64,000 nt of DNA, from assembly GCA_017507105.1 (NCBI GenBank), contig JAFWBM010000025.1:1-64000 (forward strand), written 5' to 3'. The notes beneath the pieces were generated by a model, which was given only the letters and a program-made list of their open reading frames with translations, searched no databases and was not told the DNA's origin. The DNA comes from Bacteroidaceae bacterium. GTDB lineage: Bacteria; Bacteroidota; Bacteroidia; Bacteroidales; Bacteroidaceae. Each line of letters starts with the position of its first letter. The first letter of the stretch is position 1. The position numbers were made by a program, and so were the translations under genes. Positions 1 to 9,547 of this stretch are shown here, in pieces.

Positions 1-135
1 CTTGTCGCTATCATCTTCCGATACATTCTCAGTTTCTGTGAACCAATCGATGAATAGGCGATCTTTCTTAGACTCTTGTGCGTTAATACCAATTGCCCAA
101 GCAGCAATAAGTACAAATAATAGTTTCTTAATCAT
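1..135 (-). CDS. Secreted protein, N-terminal fragment (cut by window edge)
   Basis: Only the first 45 codons lie in the window, read leftward from an ATG at 135. They encode a clear signal peptide (MIKK, a hydrophobic stretch, cleavage near INAQ) followed by a polar, acidic mature start (ESKKDRLFIDWF...). The product is therefore exported to the periplasm or outer membrane. The rest of the gene is outside the window, so the family cannot be named. Base composition and start context match the neighbours. Confidence 0.7.
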   Translation of the reverse strand, partial: MIKKLLFVLIAAWAIGINAQESKKDRLFIDWFTETENVSEDDSDK

Positions 136-296
136 AATGTCGTTTTTTGGTTAGTTATATAATAGTCGTAGATATATTTTATGTAAAATCAAGTAATGAT
201 TGCAAAAATATTGAGCTTTATCTAAATCATCTTCCTTGTTGTTAATATGGGGTACTCTGTAGCTTTATTAAATGATTGAACTGATTGTATAGGCAT

Positions 297-320
297 AAAG
301 GTGTTTGTCTTATCACCTTT
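297..320 (-). terminator. Possible hairpin terminator at the end of the S41 protease gene
   Basis: A 7-bp stem (AAAGGTG/CACCTTT) with a roughly 10-nt loop overlaps the stop codon of the protease gene. The T-run after it on the minus strand is short, so this is a weak call. Confidence 0.3.
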
Positions 321-1914
321 TTCTTGTAAGTATGGCATCCATGTTGCGTGTCTGAATAAGCTCAAGAGCTTTCTTGAAGTTGTCATCATATTCATTCATT
401 ATCTGCATGTATTCGCTCATGTTCCATAGGTCACGCGCAAGCAGTGCCTTTAGTTGAAGTGATATCATAGGAATTGATTTCAGATATTCTTCTTCGCCAC
501 CTTCAATCTTTATACTGTCGCGTTCGGCCAGATTGCGTAGGCTCGAGAGTAGTTTCTCATCAACTGTAAACTCCTTCTTGAATGTTTTAAAGTCGGGATA
601 TCTCTCTTTTAGTTGTGTGCGGTTCTCGTCAAGATAGCGCAAAGACACCTGTAACATTATTCCATGACTTACAATATCACGATGGAATTTAGTGTATTTG
701 TTGGTGTCGAGTGGTACAAAATAGTCGGGCATAATACCTCCACCACCGTATACGGTACGTCCCAGGCGCTTGGTCTTCATCATGAGTGAGTCGGGGAAAT
801 GTATACTGTCTGCACTGATAAGTTCACCTCTGTTGTAACGTTCAATAAGGTCTTTGCCATATGAAATAGAGTCGCCGTATGGCTTCTGTATATTGCGTCC
901 CGATGGGGTGTAGTAGCGTGACACTGTAAGACGTATCATTGCTCCGTCAGGAAGATTGAATGCACGTTGTACAAGTCCTTTGCCGAAAGAGCGTCGCCCC
1001 ACAATTACTCCACGATCCCAATCTTGTATCGCACCGGCAAGAATCTCGGAGGCCGATGCCGAGGTTTCGTCCAATATAACAGCTACGTTGCCTTTTGTGA
1101 AACGCCCACCACCCTGTGCAAGATAGTCGTAGCGTGGATATACACGTCCTTCGGTGTATACTATAAGATTTGTACGTTCAAGTAACTCATTGGCAATCTC
1201 CACAGCCTCGTTTAGCAATCCGCCACCATTGCCCTGAAGATCAAGTATTAGGTTCTTCATGCCTAATCGTTGCAGCGAGTCTAGTTTTGCGGAAAACTCC
1301 TCGTATGTAGTTGTTGCAAAAGAGTTTATATGCATATAACCGTTTTTCTTGTCGATCATGTATGCTGCATCAACTGTGTAGGTTTTTATCTTGTCGCGTG
1401 TTAAGTTGAATGTTATCGGCTTATCGACGTTGCGGCGCATAATCTCAACCTTTACATTAGATCCTTTGGGTCCTCTCAGACGGCGCATAATCTCGCCTCT
1501 GTCCATCTTTACACCTGCGATTGTGGTATCATTCACTGTTATTATACGGTCTCCAGATAAGATTCCGGCCTTTTCGGATGGGCCGTTAAGTGTTGTTTGA
1601 ATAACAAAGAGCGTGTCTTCTACAATATTGAATTGTATACCTATACCTTCGAAATTACCCTGCATGGCTTCGTTGAGGCTCTTTACCTCTTCGGGGGTAG
1701 AGTAGGTGGAGTGTGGATCTAACTCCTTGAGCATAGCCTTGATGCCGGCCTCAACAATTTTGGGCTCGTTTACCGAGTCGACATAGAAACGGGTTATCAG
1801 ACTCTCGGAGAACATCAGCTTTGTAAGTTGTTCAGGCATTCTGCCGCCTTCTTGTTGTGCATAGATACATGCACATGTTATTACTAAATATATTGCAATA
1901 AATACTTTTCTCAT
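313..1914 (-). CDS. S41 family C-terminal processing peptidase (CtpA/Prc-like)
   Basis: Exported serine protease of the S41 family, which trims the C-termini of envelope proteins. The 533-residue product starts with a signal peptide (hydrophobic residues 4-18, cleavage near CIYAQ). A PDZ domain spans about 85-165 (FEGIGIQF, AGILSGDRI), followed by the protease core. The catalytic Ser is S287 in SASASE and the general-base Lys is K312 in FGKG; their 25-residue spacing is the same as in E. coli Prc. The GNGGG loop at 228-232 is also typical. The gene follows coaD by 14 bp and likely shares a transcript with coaD and parE. The physiological substrate cannot be inferred from sequence. Confidence 0.93.
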   Translation of the reverse strand: MRKVFIAIYLVITCACIYAQQEGGRMPEQLTKLMFSESLITRFYVDSVNEPKIVEAGIKAMLKELDPHSTYSTPEEVKSLNEAMQGNFEGIGIQFNIVEDTLFVIQTTLNGPSEKAGILSGDRIITVNDTTIAGVKMDRGEIMRRLRGPKGSNVKVEIMRRNVDKPITFNLTRDKIKTYTVDAAYMIDKKNGYMHINSFATTTYEEFSAKLDSLQRLGMKNLILDLQGNGGGLLNEAVEIANELLERTNLIVYTEGRVYPRYDYLAQGGGRFTKGNVAVILDETSASASEILAGAIQDWDRGVIVGRRSFGKGLVQRAFNLPDGAMIRLTVSRYYTPSGRNIQKPYGDSISYGKDLIERYNRGELISADSIHFPDSLMMKTKRLGRTVYGGGGIMPDYFVPLDTNKYTKFHRDIVSHGIMLQVSLRYLDENRTQLKERYPDFKTFKKEFTVDEKLLSSLRNLAERDSIKIEGGEEEYLKSIPMISLQLKALLARDLWNMSEYMQIMNEYDDNFKKALELIQTRNMDAILTRKR

Positions 1915-1928
1915 CTCTCTTCAGGTTT

Positions 1929-2387
1929 TTATGGTATATAGTTACTAATCTCTTTTCCGTATTTCTGCAGTTCACGTACCATGCTACTGCTTATCGATGC
2001 ATATTCCGGTTCGCTAATAAGAAAAACAGTCTCAATATCTCCAATCTTGTGGTTGATATCTGCAAGTTCACGTTCATATTCAAAGTCCTTTACACTACGC
2101 ACTCCTCGCAGCAGATATTGTGCACCTATGCTGTGTGCATAGTCTACTGTCAGTCCTGTGTATGAAGTCACCTCTATGCGCGGTTCCTCCTTGTATATAG
2201 TTGCAATCTTCTCAATTCGCTCCTCTACAGTTGTTCCCGAGAGTTTCTCCGGGTTGCATCCTATGGCAATCACTATCTTGTTGAACAGCGGCAATGCACG
2301 TTGAACAATGCGATGGTGTCCTATGGTGTAGGGATTGAATGTACCTGCGAAAAGAGCTATCTTTTCTGTATGTATATTGTTATTCAT
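1929..2387 (-). CDS. coaD: Phosphopantetheine adenylyltransferase
   Basis: Catalyses the fourth step of coenzyme A synthesis: 4'-phosphopantetheine + ATP to dephospho-CoA. The nucleotidyltransferase signature is present near the N-terminus ([12 protein letters not shown], the T/HxGH motif), as are [13 protein letters not shown] and the C-terminal ISSSMVREL motif typical of CoaD. The open frame can be extended to a TTG at 2405, but the ATG at 2387 gives the usual length (152 aa) and overlaps the parE stop by only 8 bp, so I chose it. The overlap indicates translational coupling to parE. Confidence 0.95.
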   Translation of the reverse strand: MNNNIHTEKIALFAGTFNPYTIGHHRIVQRALPLFNKIVIAIGCNPEKLSGTTVEERIEKIATIYKEEPRIEVTSYTGLTVDYAHSIGAQYLLRGVRSVKDFEYERELADINHKIGDIETVFLISEPEYASISSSMVRELQKYGKEISNYIP

Positions 2388-4320
2388 TTGCTCTATCCTC
2401 TTCAACTACCAAATTGTCTATAATGAAGTTCTGTCGCTCCATAGTGTTCTTTCCCATGTAGTAGCTTAGAAGCTCCTCTACTTTGTCGTCCTTATGCATC
2501 GTGACACGCTCGAGGCGCATATCGGGGCCTATAAAGTTGCGGAACTCATCGGGAGAAATCTCTCCCAATCCTTTGAATCGTGTTATTTCCGGGTTGGGCG
2601 AGAGTTTCTCTATCGCTGCTATGCGCTCCTCTTCATTGTAGCAGTATATGGTTTCAAAGTCGCCTTTTGCTCTCTCCTCGGCGCCCTTTTTGCCGCGTGG
2701 AATTTTGCGTTTATTGCGTACCCTGAATAGCGGTGTTTGCAGTATATATACGTGTCCTTTCTTTATGAGTTCGGGGAAGAACTGTAGGAAGAAGGTGATA
2801 AGCAGCAGACGTATGTGCATACCGTCGACATCGGCATCGGTTGCAACAATAACCTTGTTGTATCTTAACCCTTCTAGACCATCCTCTATGTTAAGTGCTG
2901 CCTGAAGCAGATTGAACTCATCGTTTTTGTATACAACTGCTCGACTCATTCCAAAACTATTCAGAGGCTTTCCGCGCAGGCTGAATACTGCTTGTGTGTT
3001 TGCATCACGGCTCTTGGTTATTGAACCGCTTGCAGAGTCTCCCTCGGTGATGAAAATGCTGCTTTCATCTATCCTGTCTCCCTTTGGATCGTTATAATGT
3101 ATGCGGCAGTCGCGCAGTTTGCGGTTATGAAGATTTACCTTCTTAGCCTTCTCGCGTGCCTGCTTGGTTAGTCCTGCCAGTTCTTTACGCTCTTTTTCTG
3201 AGGCTGTTATCTTTGCCAGCATCACATCGCTGATATCTGGATTGCGATGTAGGAAATTGTCGAGCTCGACTTTTACGAAGTCTCCTATAAACTTCTTTAT
3301 ACTGGCACTGTTCTCGTCGGGAGCTATACGCAGTGAGCCAAGTTTTACTTTTGTCTGGCTTTCGAATACAGGCTCTTGAATGTTTATGGCAATAGCTGCT
3401 ACAATTCCGTTCCTAATGTCGCTGTATTCGAAGTTCTTGGTTGTAAAGAAATCGTGTATGGTTGATGCCACAAGTTCCTTGAATGCACTTTGGTGTGTAC
3501 CTCCTTGTGAGGTGTGTTGTCCGTTTACAAATGAGTAATACTCCTCACCGTATTGTGCTGCATGGGTAAATGCAATCTCTATATCTTCTCCTTTCAGATG
3601 TATTATGGGGTATAGACTTTCTGATGTCATGTTGTCGGAAAGCAGATCGGCGAGTCCGTTGCGCGACAATATACGTCGTCCGTTGAACATGATGGTAAGT
3701 CCTGTGTTCAGGTATGTGTAGTTGCGTAGCAGAGTCTCTACAAATGCCTCTCTATATTCGAAGTTGGGAAACAATTTAGTATCGGGAGTGAATGATACAA
3801 AAGTGCCGTTCTCATCGTTGCTGCTTGCTGTCGAGTCGCTTTGTAACTTGCCTTGTGAGAATGTGGCTGTGCGTACTGCTCCGTCACGGTAACTTCGTAC
3901 CTCAAATGATACGCTCATGGCATTTACGGCCTTTAGACCCACACCGTTCAGTCCCACCGATTTCTTGAATGCTTTGCTGTCGTACTTACCGCCTGTGTTG
4001 AGCATGCTTACAGCTTCAATGAGCTTACCTTGAGGAATGCCTCGACCATAGTCGCGTACTGTTACTTTTTGGTTTTCCTCGATGTCAATCTCAATACGTC
4101 GTCCGGCGCTCATCTTGAATTCGTCGATACTATTGTCGATAACCTCTTTCAGAAGGACATATATACCGTCGTCGCTCTGTGAACCATCTCCTAACTTTCC
4201 AATATACATACCCGGACGGGTACGTATATGCTCCATATCGTCAAGATGGCGTATGTTGTCTTCGGTATATTCAACCTGTTGGGCTTGTTCGTTGCTGTTG
4301 AAAAGTATATCTTGGTCCAT
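2380..4320 (-). CDS. parE: DNA topoisomerase IV subunit B (type IIA, GyrB/ParE family)
   Basis: ATPase subunit of a type IIA topoisomerase, which with ParC decatenates and relaxes DNA. The GHKL ATPase region shows [16 protein letters not shown] and the [15 protein letters not shown] lid. The TOPRIM region has EGDSA and DADVDG for Mg2+ binding. The compact 646-aa length and the [15 protein letters not shown] region favour ParE over GyrB, although the two are close paralogues. The frame extends upstream to a TTG at 4350, but the ATG at 4320 is preceded by a purine-rich AAAAGAGA and fits the family N-terminus better. It lies 26 bp after the GNAT-like gene and overlaps coaD. Confidence 0.88.
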   Translation of the reverse strand: MDQDILFNSNEQAQQVEYTEDNIRHLDDMEHIRTRPGMYIGKLGDGSQSDDGIYVLLKEVIDNSIDEFKMSAGRRIEIDIEENQKVTVRDYGRGIPQGKLIEAVSMLNTGGKYDSKAFKKSVGLNGVGLKAVNAMSVSFEVRSYRDGAVRTATFSQGKLQSDSTASSNDENGTFVSFTPDTKLFPNFEYREAFVETLLRNYTYLNTGLTIMFNGRRILSRNGLADLLSDNMTSESLYPIIHLKGEDIEIAFTHAAQYGEEYYSFVNGQHTSQGGTHQSAFKELVASTIHDFFTTKNFEYSDIRNGIVAAIAINIQEPVFESQTKVKLGSLRIAPDENSASIKKFIGDFVKVELDNFLHRNPDISDVMLAKITASEKERKELAGLTKQAREKAKKVNLHNRKLRDCRIHYNDPKGDRIDESSIFITEGDSASGSITKSRDANTQAVFSLRGKPLNSFGMSRAVVYKNDEFNLLQAALNIEDGLEGLRYNKVIVATDADVDGMHIRLLLITFFLQFFPELIKKGHVYILQTPLFRVRNKRKIPRGKKGAEERAKGDFETIYCYNEEERIAAIEKLSPNPEITRFKGLGEISPDEFRNFIGPDMRLERVTMHKDDKVEELLSYYMGKNTMERQNFIIDNLVVEEDRANE

Positions 4321-4346
4321 ATTCTCTTTTATAGGCTGTTGCTGTG

Positions 4347-5477
4347 TCAAATCTCTTTTTTGTATGCACGGCGGCGTTTATGCTGCTCCTTTTCGAAGTT
4401 GTCCCACTGCGATTGTATTTTTTCGTTCATTTCCAATTCTGGGTTACTCTCTATGTCCTCTATTCCCATATCTATAAATCGTTGCAGCAGTTCGTTTATA
4501 ATCATGGCATTTACACCCTTGCCTTGATACAGGGGCTTTATTGCCATAAGCAAAAAGTCTATTCTTTTTGGATGGCGGTCGAATAGAGGTTTCAGGAAAT
4601 GCAACCAACCGAAGGGTAATAGCTTTCCATTTGATTTTTGTAATGCACGTGCAAATGATGTAAGTGCCACGCCGATCCCAACAAGATTATTATCCTCATC
4701 TGCAACAAGGCAAATGAGGTCTAGGTTTATGAGCGGTATATACATCTTTACAAACTGCTCTATCTGTGCATCGCTGAGTGGTGAGTAGCCATATAGAGGA
4801 GCATAACATTCGTTTACAAGCTCGAAAAGTGCTTTTCCATATTGCTTAGCCAGCTTACTACGCGACTTACAATGTACTATGTGAAGGTTGCAACGTTTTT
4901 CTATAATTGCAGATAGGCGTTCAATCTTATCCCATTTCTTTTCGGGTACCTTGAATAGATATTCGATCCAGTCAACATCTTTTATGTATCCCAAATGTTC
5001 CATGTGCTTGGGGTAGTAGGGATAGTTATATATTGTTGCCATTGTACTTAAACGATCGAATCCTTCAACCAACATACCCTCCGGATCGAAATCGGTAAAT
5101 CCAAGCGGTCCCTGTACCTCGGTCATTCCGCGCTCCTTACCCCATTCTACTACAGTGTCGAGCAGCGCTTTGGACACTTCAAAATCATCAATGAAGTCAA
5201 TCCATCCGAAACGTACCGCTTTGCAATTCCACTTTTCGTTTGCACGGTCATTTATTATTGCTGCAACGCGTCCCACGATGCGACCCTCCTTGTAGGCAAG
5301 GAAATAGTCGGCCTGACAAAACTCAAATGCGGCATTACGCTTCTTGTCAAGCGTTGTCAACATATCTTCGTATAGGTCGGGTACAAAATATGGGTTGCCT
5401 TTATAAAGTTCGCAGTTAAAACGTATAAATTGTTTTAGCTCTCTCTTTGTGCTTACTTTTACTATGTTTACTGACAT
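4347..5477 (-). CDS. GNAT-like N-acetyltransferase family protein
   Basis: A 376-aa cytoplasmic protein conserved in Bacteroidetes and usually annotated as an N-acetyltransferase. Residues about 60-130 ([23 protein letters not shown]) resemble the beta4-alpha3 acetyl-CoA-binding core of GNAT enzymes. A second GNAT-like half appears at about 235-340 ([21 protein letters not shown], then [20 protein letters not shown], where QGKGV matches the Q/RxxGxG/A loop). The substrate is unknown. The C-terminus is strongly basic ([14 protein letters not shown]). It heads the run of genes leading into parE and coaD. Confidence 0.75.
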   Translation of the reverse strand: MSVNIVKVSTKRELKQFIRFNCELYKGNPYFVPDLYEDMLTTLDKKRNAAFEFCQADYFLAYKEGRIVGRVAAIINDRANEKWNCKAVRFGWIDFIDDFEVSKALLDTVVEWGKERGMTEVQGPLGFTDFDPEGMLVEGFDRLSTMATIYNYPYYPKHMEHLGYIKDVDWIEYLFKVPEKKWDKIERLSAIIEKRCNLHIVHCKSRSKLAKQYGKALFELVNECYAPLYGYSPLSDAQIEQFVKMYIPLINLDLICLVADEDNNLVGIGVALTSFARALQKSNGKLLPFGWLHFLKPLFDRHPKRIDFLLMAIKPLYQGKGVNAMIINELLQRFIDMGIEDIESNPELEMNEKIQSQWDNFEKEQHKRRRAYKKEI

Positions 5478-5536
5478 ATTCCTGCTCTATTCCTTTTTAA
5501 CGTGTAAAAATAGGAAAATATGTGCATAAATGCAAA

Positions 5537-6490
5537 TTATGCGCCGACAATAAGATATGTTGTGTATGCAATGTATGATGCAACAAGTATTGCGCCTTCG
5601 AAACGTGTAATGGTGCTCTTCCCTCCAAACACTCCTACAATGTATATAAGCAATGATGAAGCGAGCAATACGTAATAGTCTACGTAGCTGAATCCGTTAA
5701 GTGAGATTGGTGTTATGGTGGCGCTGCATCCCAATATAAAGAATATGTTTAGTATGTTGCTTCCCAATACATTTCCCAGGGCTATGCCAACGTTGCCTTT
5801 GCGTGCAGCGTTTATAGAGACGGCAAGTTCGGGTAGTGAGCTTCCCACTGACACTATGGTTATTCCTATGACAGCTTCGGATAGCCCTATCAGACGTGCA
5901 ATATCTGTTGCGCCATTTACAAATATGTTTCCTCCTAATATAAGCATGGTAAGTCCCGACGCGATGTAAAGGACTATTTTGCCTGCTTTCAACGGTTGTA
6001 TATCCTCTTCCTCTTTGCCACTGTTTGGAATAGAGAAGGTGTATCTTATGAAAACTGCAAAGAAGCATAGCATCAATAATCCTCCGTAACGTGTTATCAT
6101 TTCATCGGGGGCTCCACCTGCAAGCATGCTGCCGGATACCAATAGGATAACTACAGATGCCAATAGGTTGAATGGTATCTCACGCGACAGCATACGTGCG
6201 TTGAATTTTATAGGTGTTATCAGGGCTGTGATACCCAATATTAAAAGACTATTGAAAATGTTGCTGCCAATGACGTTTCCAAGTGCAATGCCCGAACTCC
6301 CCTTTATTGCCGAGCCAATACTTATTACCAACTCAGGGAGTGAGGTCCCTATTGCCACAATAGTAAGTCCAATTATAAGTTCGCTGATGTTGAAACGTCG
6401 TGCAAGGGCAGATGCGCCCTTTGTGAGTAGGTCGGCACCGAAGATAACCAGTGCAATACCTGTAATGAATGAGATAATAGAGAGAATCAT
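5537..6490 (-). CDS. Calcium/sodium antiporter, CaCA family (YrbG-like)
   Basis: Inner-membrane cation exchanger of 317 residues with about ten hydrophobic segments. The two inverted alpha-repeats that form the ion path are clear: GTSLPELVISIGSAIKG with GNVIGSNIFNSL in the first half, and GSSLPELAVSINAARKG with GNVLGSNILNIF in the second. The central loop (NSGKEEEDIQPLK) is short, as in bacterial YrbG rather than eukaryotic NCX. Ca2+/Na+ exchange is inferred from the family; ion selectivity is not shown by the sequence. Confidence 0.92.
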   Translation of the reverse strand: MILSIISFITGIALVIFGADLLTKGASALARRFNISELIIGLTIVAIGTSLPELVISIGSAIKGSSGIALGNVIGSNIFNSLLILGITALITPIKFNARMLSREIPFNLLASVVILLVSGSMLAGGAPDEMITRYGGLLMLCFFAVFIRYTFSIPNSGKEEEDIQPLKAGKIVLYIASGLTMLILGGNIFVNGATDIARLIGLSEAVIGITIVSVGSSLPELAVSINAARKGNVGIALGNVLGSNILNIFFILGCSATITPISLNGFSYVDYYVLLASSLLIYIVGVFGGKSTITRFEGAILVASYIAYTTYLIVGA

Positions 6491-6587
6491 TTAATCTGTT
6501 TTTTTATTTCTTGCAAAGTTATAAAAATAGCGCTTAACATGAATGAATTTGCATGAGTATTAAATAGCCTGCTATATTAAATAGATT

Positions 6588-7760
6588 TCAAATTTTGCGG
6601 CATTTGATTAGTACCTTGCGGTTGTCGGCAAGTGTGGTAGCAAAAATATAGTTGTCACCACCTTCTGTCAATTTAAATCTTTTACGCAGAGTCTGTACTG
6701 TGTCGGGGAAATTACGTACTGTGATATTGGCTTTCTCCATTCCTTTTAGGAAATCCTTGATATCGCCTTTTGAGAATGTGGATACTTTTTCGATAATGAA
6801 AGTACGACCTGGAAAATCTTTTACAACTTCTGTTGCAGTATATAGGTTGCTGTTGGGGTGTAGTTTCTTGATGTTGAATTGCATAGAGAGGGCGCTTGGA
6901 CATCCGGCCTTTTGTATTGCGGCATTTGGCTCGTAAAGGAATTTCTCTATTTCCTGTGCATACTTGACTGTATTTCGCTGTTGAAGTTTGCTTGTGAAAG
7001 TTTGTCTACCCTCCTTGGTTATGTTTATGCAATGTATAATAGGTTCACTGTTATCGTCTATGTTGTTGAGGATGAAAAGCAACTCTTTACATTCGTTATT
7101 TACGGCTACCACATGAATCTCCTTTACATGCTTAAGTTGTCGGCATGCGGCTGTTATGTCAAGCATAGGGGAGCATTTTATCATAGCACTGTTGCATTTA
7201 CTCAAAATCATCTCCTCCATCCTTGTTATATCGGGCTCGCAATCGTCCAACGCTGCCACTTTGTTGCCTTTGGTGTCGCGACGTGCAGGGTCTATGAATA
7301 TCCAATCGCACTTGTTTAACGTGGATATGGCCTCCTCGCAATTACTGTTTATTATCTCGATATTGTCGAGTCCCAATAGCGAAAAATTATGTCGGGCAAT
7401 ATTGCATAGAGTTGTGTTGCGTTCGATATATGCAGCGTGTCTGAACCTTGGGGATATATAGCTGCAGTCTATTCCGAATCCTCCTGTAAGGTCGGCGAAA
7501 TATGTGCCTTGCATTAATGATGCTTTATAACCAGATGTCGCTTCGGAAGAGCACTGCTCCATGGAAATCTTTGGAGGATAGAGTAATCCCTCTGTGTTGT
7601 GCCATGATGGTAACTTTTGTTGCGCAAGCTGCCATCCTTCTATCTGGCAAAGCGCTGCGTTCATGTCGACACTCGGGTAATGTGCGGCCTGTAATGCCAA
7701 TTTGCGTACATCTTCATTGCGATGTTTCTTTATGAATTCTATAGTCAGATTGTCGAGCAT
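6588..7760 (-). CDS. Class I SAM-dependent methyltransferase with THUMP-like domain
   Basis: A 390-aa Rossmann-fold methyltransferase. The SAM-binding motif I is seen as FADLTGGFGIDC and the catalytic-loop motif as DWIFIDPARRD, the DPARR form typical of the THUMP-like family. An N-terminal helical domain and a C-terminal THUMP-like region (around LYTATEVVKDFPGRTF) suggest an RNA substrate, but target and base are not known. The frame opens at an ATG at 7805 that lies inside the 34-bp palindrome ending the tRNA gene; the ATG at 7760 is the more plausible start. Confidence 0.82.
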   Translation of the reverse strand: MLDNLTIEFIKKHRNEDVRKLALQAAHYPSVDMNAALCQIEGWQLAQQKLPSWHNTEGLLYPPKISMEQCSSEATSGYKASLMQGTYFADLTGGFGIDCSYISPRFRHAAYIERNTTLCNIARHNFSLLGLDNIEIINSNCEEAISTLNKCDWIFIDPARRDTKGNKVAALDDCEPDITRMEEMILSKCNSAMIKCSPMLDITAACRQLKHVKEIHVVAVNNECKELLFILNNIDDNSEPIIHCINITKEGRQTFTSKLQQRNTVKYAQEIEKFLYEPNAAIQKAGCPSALSMQFNIKKLHPNSNLYTATEVVKDFPGRTFIIEKVSTFSKGDIKDFLKGMEKANITVRNFPDTVQTLRKRFKLTEGGDNYIFATTLADNRKVLIKCRKI

Positions 7761-7787
7761 GAGTATTTCTTTTTCTTGTTCTAGGAT

Positions 7788-7821
7788 ACAATAAAAGGCG
7801 AGCATGCTCGCCTTTTATTGT
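7788..7821. terminator. 34-bp perfect palindrome, terminator of tRNA-Gln
   Basis: Every base from 7788 to 7821 pairs across the centre 7804/7805: a GC-rich core (AAAGGCGAGCA and its complement) flanked by A- and T-rich tips. It begins one or two bases after the mature tRNA-Gln end on the minus strand, so the tRNA transcript folds straight into a terminator hairpin with a U-rich tail. Confidence 0.8.
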
Positions 7822-7822
7822 G

Positions 7823-7893
7823 TTGTCCTACCTGGATTCGAACCAAGACAAACAGAACCAAAACCTGTTGTGCTACCATTACACCATAGGACA
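7823..7893 (-). tRNA. tRNA-Gln (anticodon TTG)
   Basis: Read on the minus strand, a full cloverleaf forms: 7-bp acceptor stem TGTCCTA/TAGGACA, D arm, anticodon stem ACAGG/TCTGT with loop TTTTGGT giving anticodon TTG (reads CAA/CAG), and a T arm containing GGTTCGAATCC. The CCA end is not encoded. A Bacteroidetes-type promoter lies 35-65 bp upstream and a strong palindromic terminator directly follows. Confidence 0.93.
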
Positions 7894-7927
7894 ATCCTCT
7901 GATTGTGCTTTCTGTTAAAAAGCGCTG

Positions 7928-7958
7928 CAAAGATAGTGCTGTTTTGTGAAAAACGCAA
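7928..7958 (-). promoter_or_regulatory. Promoter of tRNA-Gln
   Basis: On the minus strand TATCTTTG (7928-7935) matches the Bacteroidetes -7 element TAnnTTTG, and TTG at 7956-7958 lies 20 bp upstream, the expected -33 position. Transcription would start about 25-30 bp before the tRNA. Confidence 0.65.
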
Positions 7959-8027
7959 ATTTATATGCGGTTTTTTGTTGGATTTGTCTGCTTTTAATAA
8001 TCTTTTTTATGACAATATAGCATGTAG

Positions 8028-9131
8028 TCAGATATTCCAACTGTTTATTGCATCAATTATTTGTGTAACATCGCAATCACTGAGCATAGGGTGGCATGGA
8101 ATGCTTATCTCTCTTTGTGCCAGCATCTCGGTTATGGGCAGTGGGGTGTTTGCATATATGCTGTAGCATTGCTGCTTATGTGGTGGTATGGGGTAGTGAA
8201 TTTGTGTTTGTATGCCATATGATTCAAGGTGTGATGCAAGTTCGTTTCGTTGTTCGCTCATCAGTGGGAATATATGGAATACATGAGCCGAATACTCCTC
8301 TACACGCGGTAATGTTACTTTGGTATTATTTATCTCTTCGTTGTATCTCTTGGCTATTTGTCGGCGTCTCTCGTTGTCGGTGTCGAGGTGTGATAGCTTT
8401 ATGCGCAATACGGCTGCCTGTAACTCATCAAGACGACTGTTTACACCTCTAGTGTCATGAATATATTTCTTCTTGCTTCCGTAATTGTGTATTTGTGATA
8501 TGCTGTCGGCAAGCATTGTGTTGTCTGTTGTTATTGCACCGCCATCACCCAATGCTCCCAGATTCTTTCCGGGGTAGAAACTGTGTGCGGCTGCATCGCC
8601 AAGCGAGCCGGTGCGTCTCCCTTTGTAGAGGGCTCCATGAGCCTGGGCATTGTCCTCTACAATTATTATTCCTCGTCTGCGGCACTCTTCACCAACTTTA
8701 TCTGTGTATGAGTTTTGTCCATACAGATGCACAAGAAGCACTCCTTTGATATCATTATCTATTGCATTGAGTATCTCTTCTTCTCCCATGAGATAGCTTT
8801 GTGCATTTGGCTCTATAAATATAGGTTGCAGATTGTTGTGCGTAATTGCAAGTACCGAGGCTATGAATGTGTTTGCAGGAACAAGAATCTTGTCTCTATC
8901 TTTCAATATGCCTAATTGCTTGTAGGCATTGAAGATGAGCCATAGTGCATCATATCCGTTTCCGCAGGAAATGCAGTGTTCGGTACCTATATATTCCGAG
9001 TATTCATATTCGAATTTTTTACACTCCTCGCCCATTATGTACCACCCGGTTTCCATTACATTCTCTATGGCTTTGCTCAGTTGTGGTTCATACTGTGAGT
9101 TTATCTCTTTCAATGGAAGATATTGTATCAT
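8028..9131 (-). CDS. DegT/DnrJ/EryC1/StrS sugar aminotransferase (FdtB/QdtB-like)
   Basis: PLP enzyme (367 aa) that transaminates a keto-sugar nucleotide. The PLP Schiff-base lysine is K189 in SFYPGKNLGALGDGG, and D160 in VEDNAQAHGA contacts the pyridine nitrogen; both are diagnostic of the family. It is encoded directly after two FdtA-like 3,4-ketoisomerase homologues with 4-bp start/stop overlap. That context points to amination at C3 of dTDP-3-keto-6-deoxyhexose (FdtB/QdtB type), giving an aminosugar for a surface polysaccharide or glycoprotein glycan. The exact sugar stereochemistry cannot be read from sequence. Confidence 0.9.
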   Translation of the reverse strand: MIQYLPLKEINSQYEPQLSKAIENVMETGWYIMGEECKKFEYEYSEYIGTEHCISCGNGYDALWLIFNAYKQLGILKDRDKILVPANTFIASVLAITHNNLQPIFIEPNAQSYLMGEEEILNAIDNDIKGVLLVHLYGQNSYTDKVGEECRRRGIIIVEDNAQAHGALYKGRRTGSLGDAAAHSFYPGKNLGALGDGGAITTDNTMLADSISQIHNYGSKKKYIHDTRGVNSRLDELQAAVLRIKLSHLDTDNERRRQIAKRYNEEINNTKVTLPRVEEYSAHVFHIFPLMSEQRNELASHLESYGIQTQIHYPIPPHKQQCYSIYANTPLPITEMLAQREISIPCHPMLSDCDVTQIIDAINSWNI

Positions 9132-9547
9132 GGCTCGTTCTTATATTGTAGAAATTGGTCGAAATCGCGTATGTAATCTTCGGGTTTGTAGGGGATGCTT
9201 GCAAGCACCAATGCAACGGCTCCCGATGAGAAATTACGTAGTTCTTCCCATACTCCGGGTGGTAATAATAGCGCTTTAGATGGTTGGTTAAGCAGAAAAG
9301 TGTGCTCCTTCTTTCCATCGTTTACATATACCTCGAAACTACCCGATGTAGCTATTATAAGTTCGCGAAGTGTTTTGTGCGAGTGTCCGCCACGTGAGGC
9401 ACCACCGGGTATGTCATAGATAAAAAAGAGACGTTGGGTGTCAAAATCAAGAATTTTCCCATTCTCTACTACAGTCAGGTTTCCTGTGGCTCCATGATGT
9501 TTGCCTAGTTCCACAATGTGGCAGTCGTCAACAGAGGTCTCTTTCAT
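9128..9547 (-). CDS. FdtA/QdtA-like sugar 3,4-ketoisomerase (WxcM-type cupin), HxH intact
   Basis: Single-domain cupin of 139 aa. Family enzymes convert dTDP-4-keto-6-deoxyglucose to the 3-keto isomer. The catalytic pair of histidines is present as RGGHSH (H55, H57), followed by SGSFEVYVNDG and the C-terminal DYIRDFDQF motif. The open frame runs on upstream to 9673 through the neighbouring cupin gene, but the ATG at 9547 matches the family start and overlaps the upstream stop by 4 bp (ATGA). It overlaps the aminotransferase start by 4 bp as well, so the three genes are translationally coupled. Confidence 0.88.
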   Translation of the reverse strand: MKETSVDDCHIVELGKHHGATGNLTVVENGKILDFDTQRLFFIYDIPGGASRGGHSHKTLRELIIATSGSFEVYVNDGKKEHTFLLNQPSKALLLPPGVWEELRNFSSGAVALVLASIPYKPEDYIRDFDQFLQYKNEP

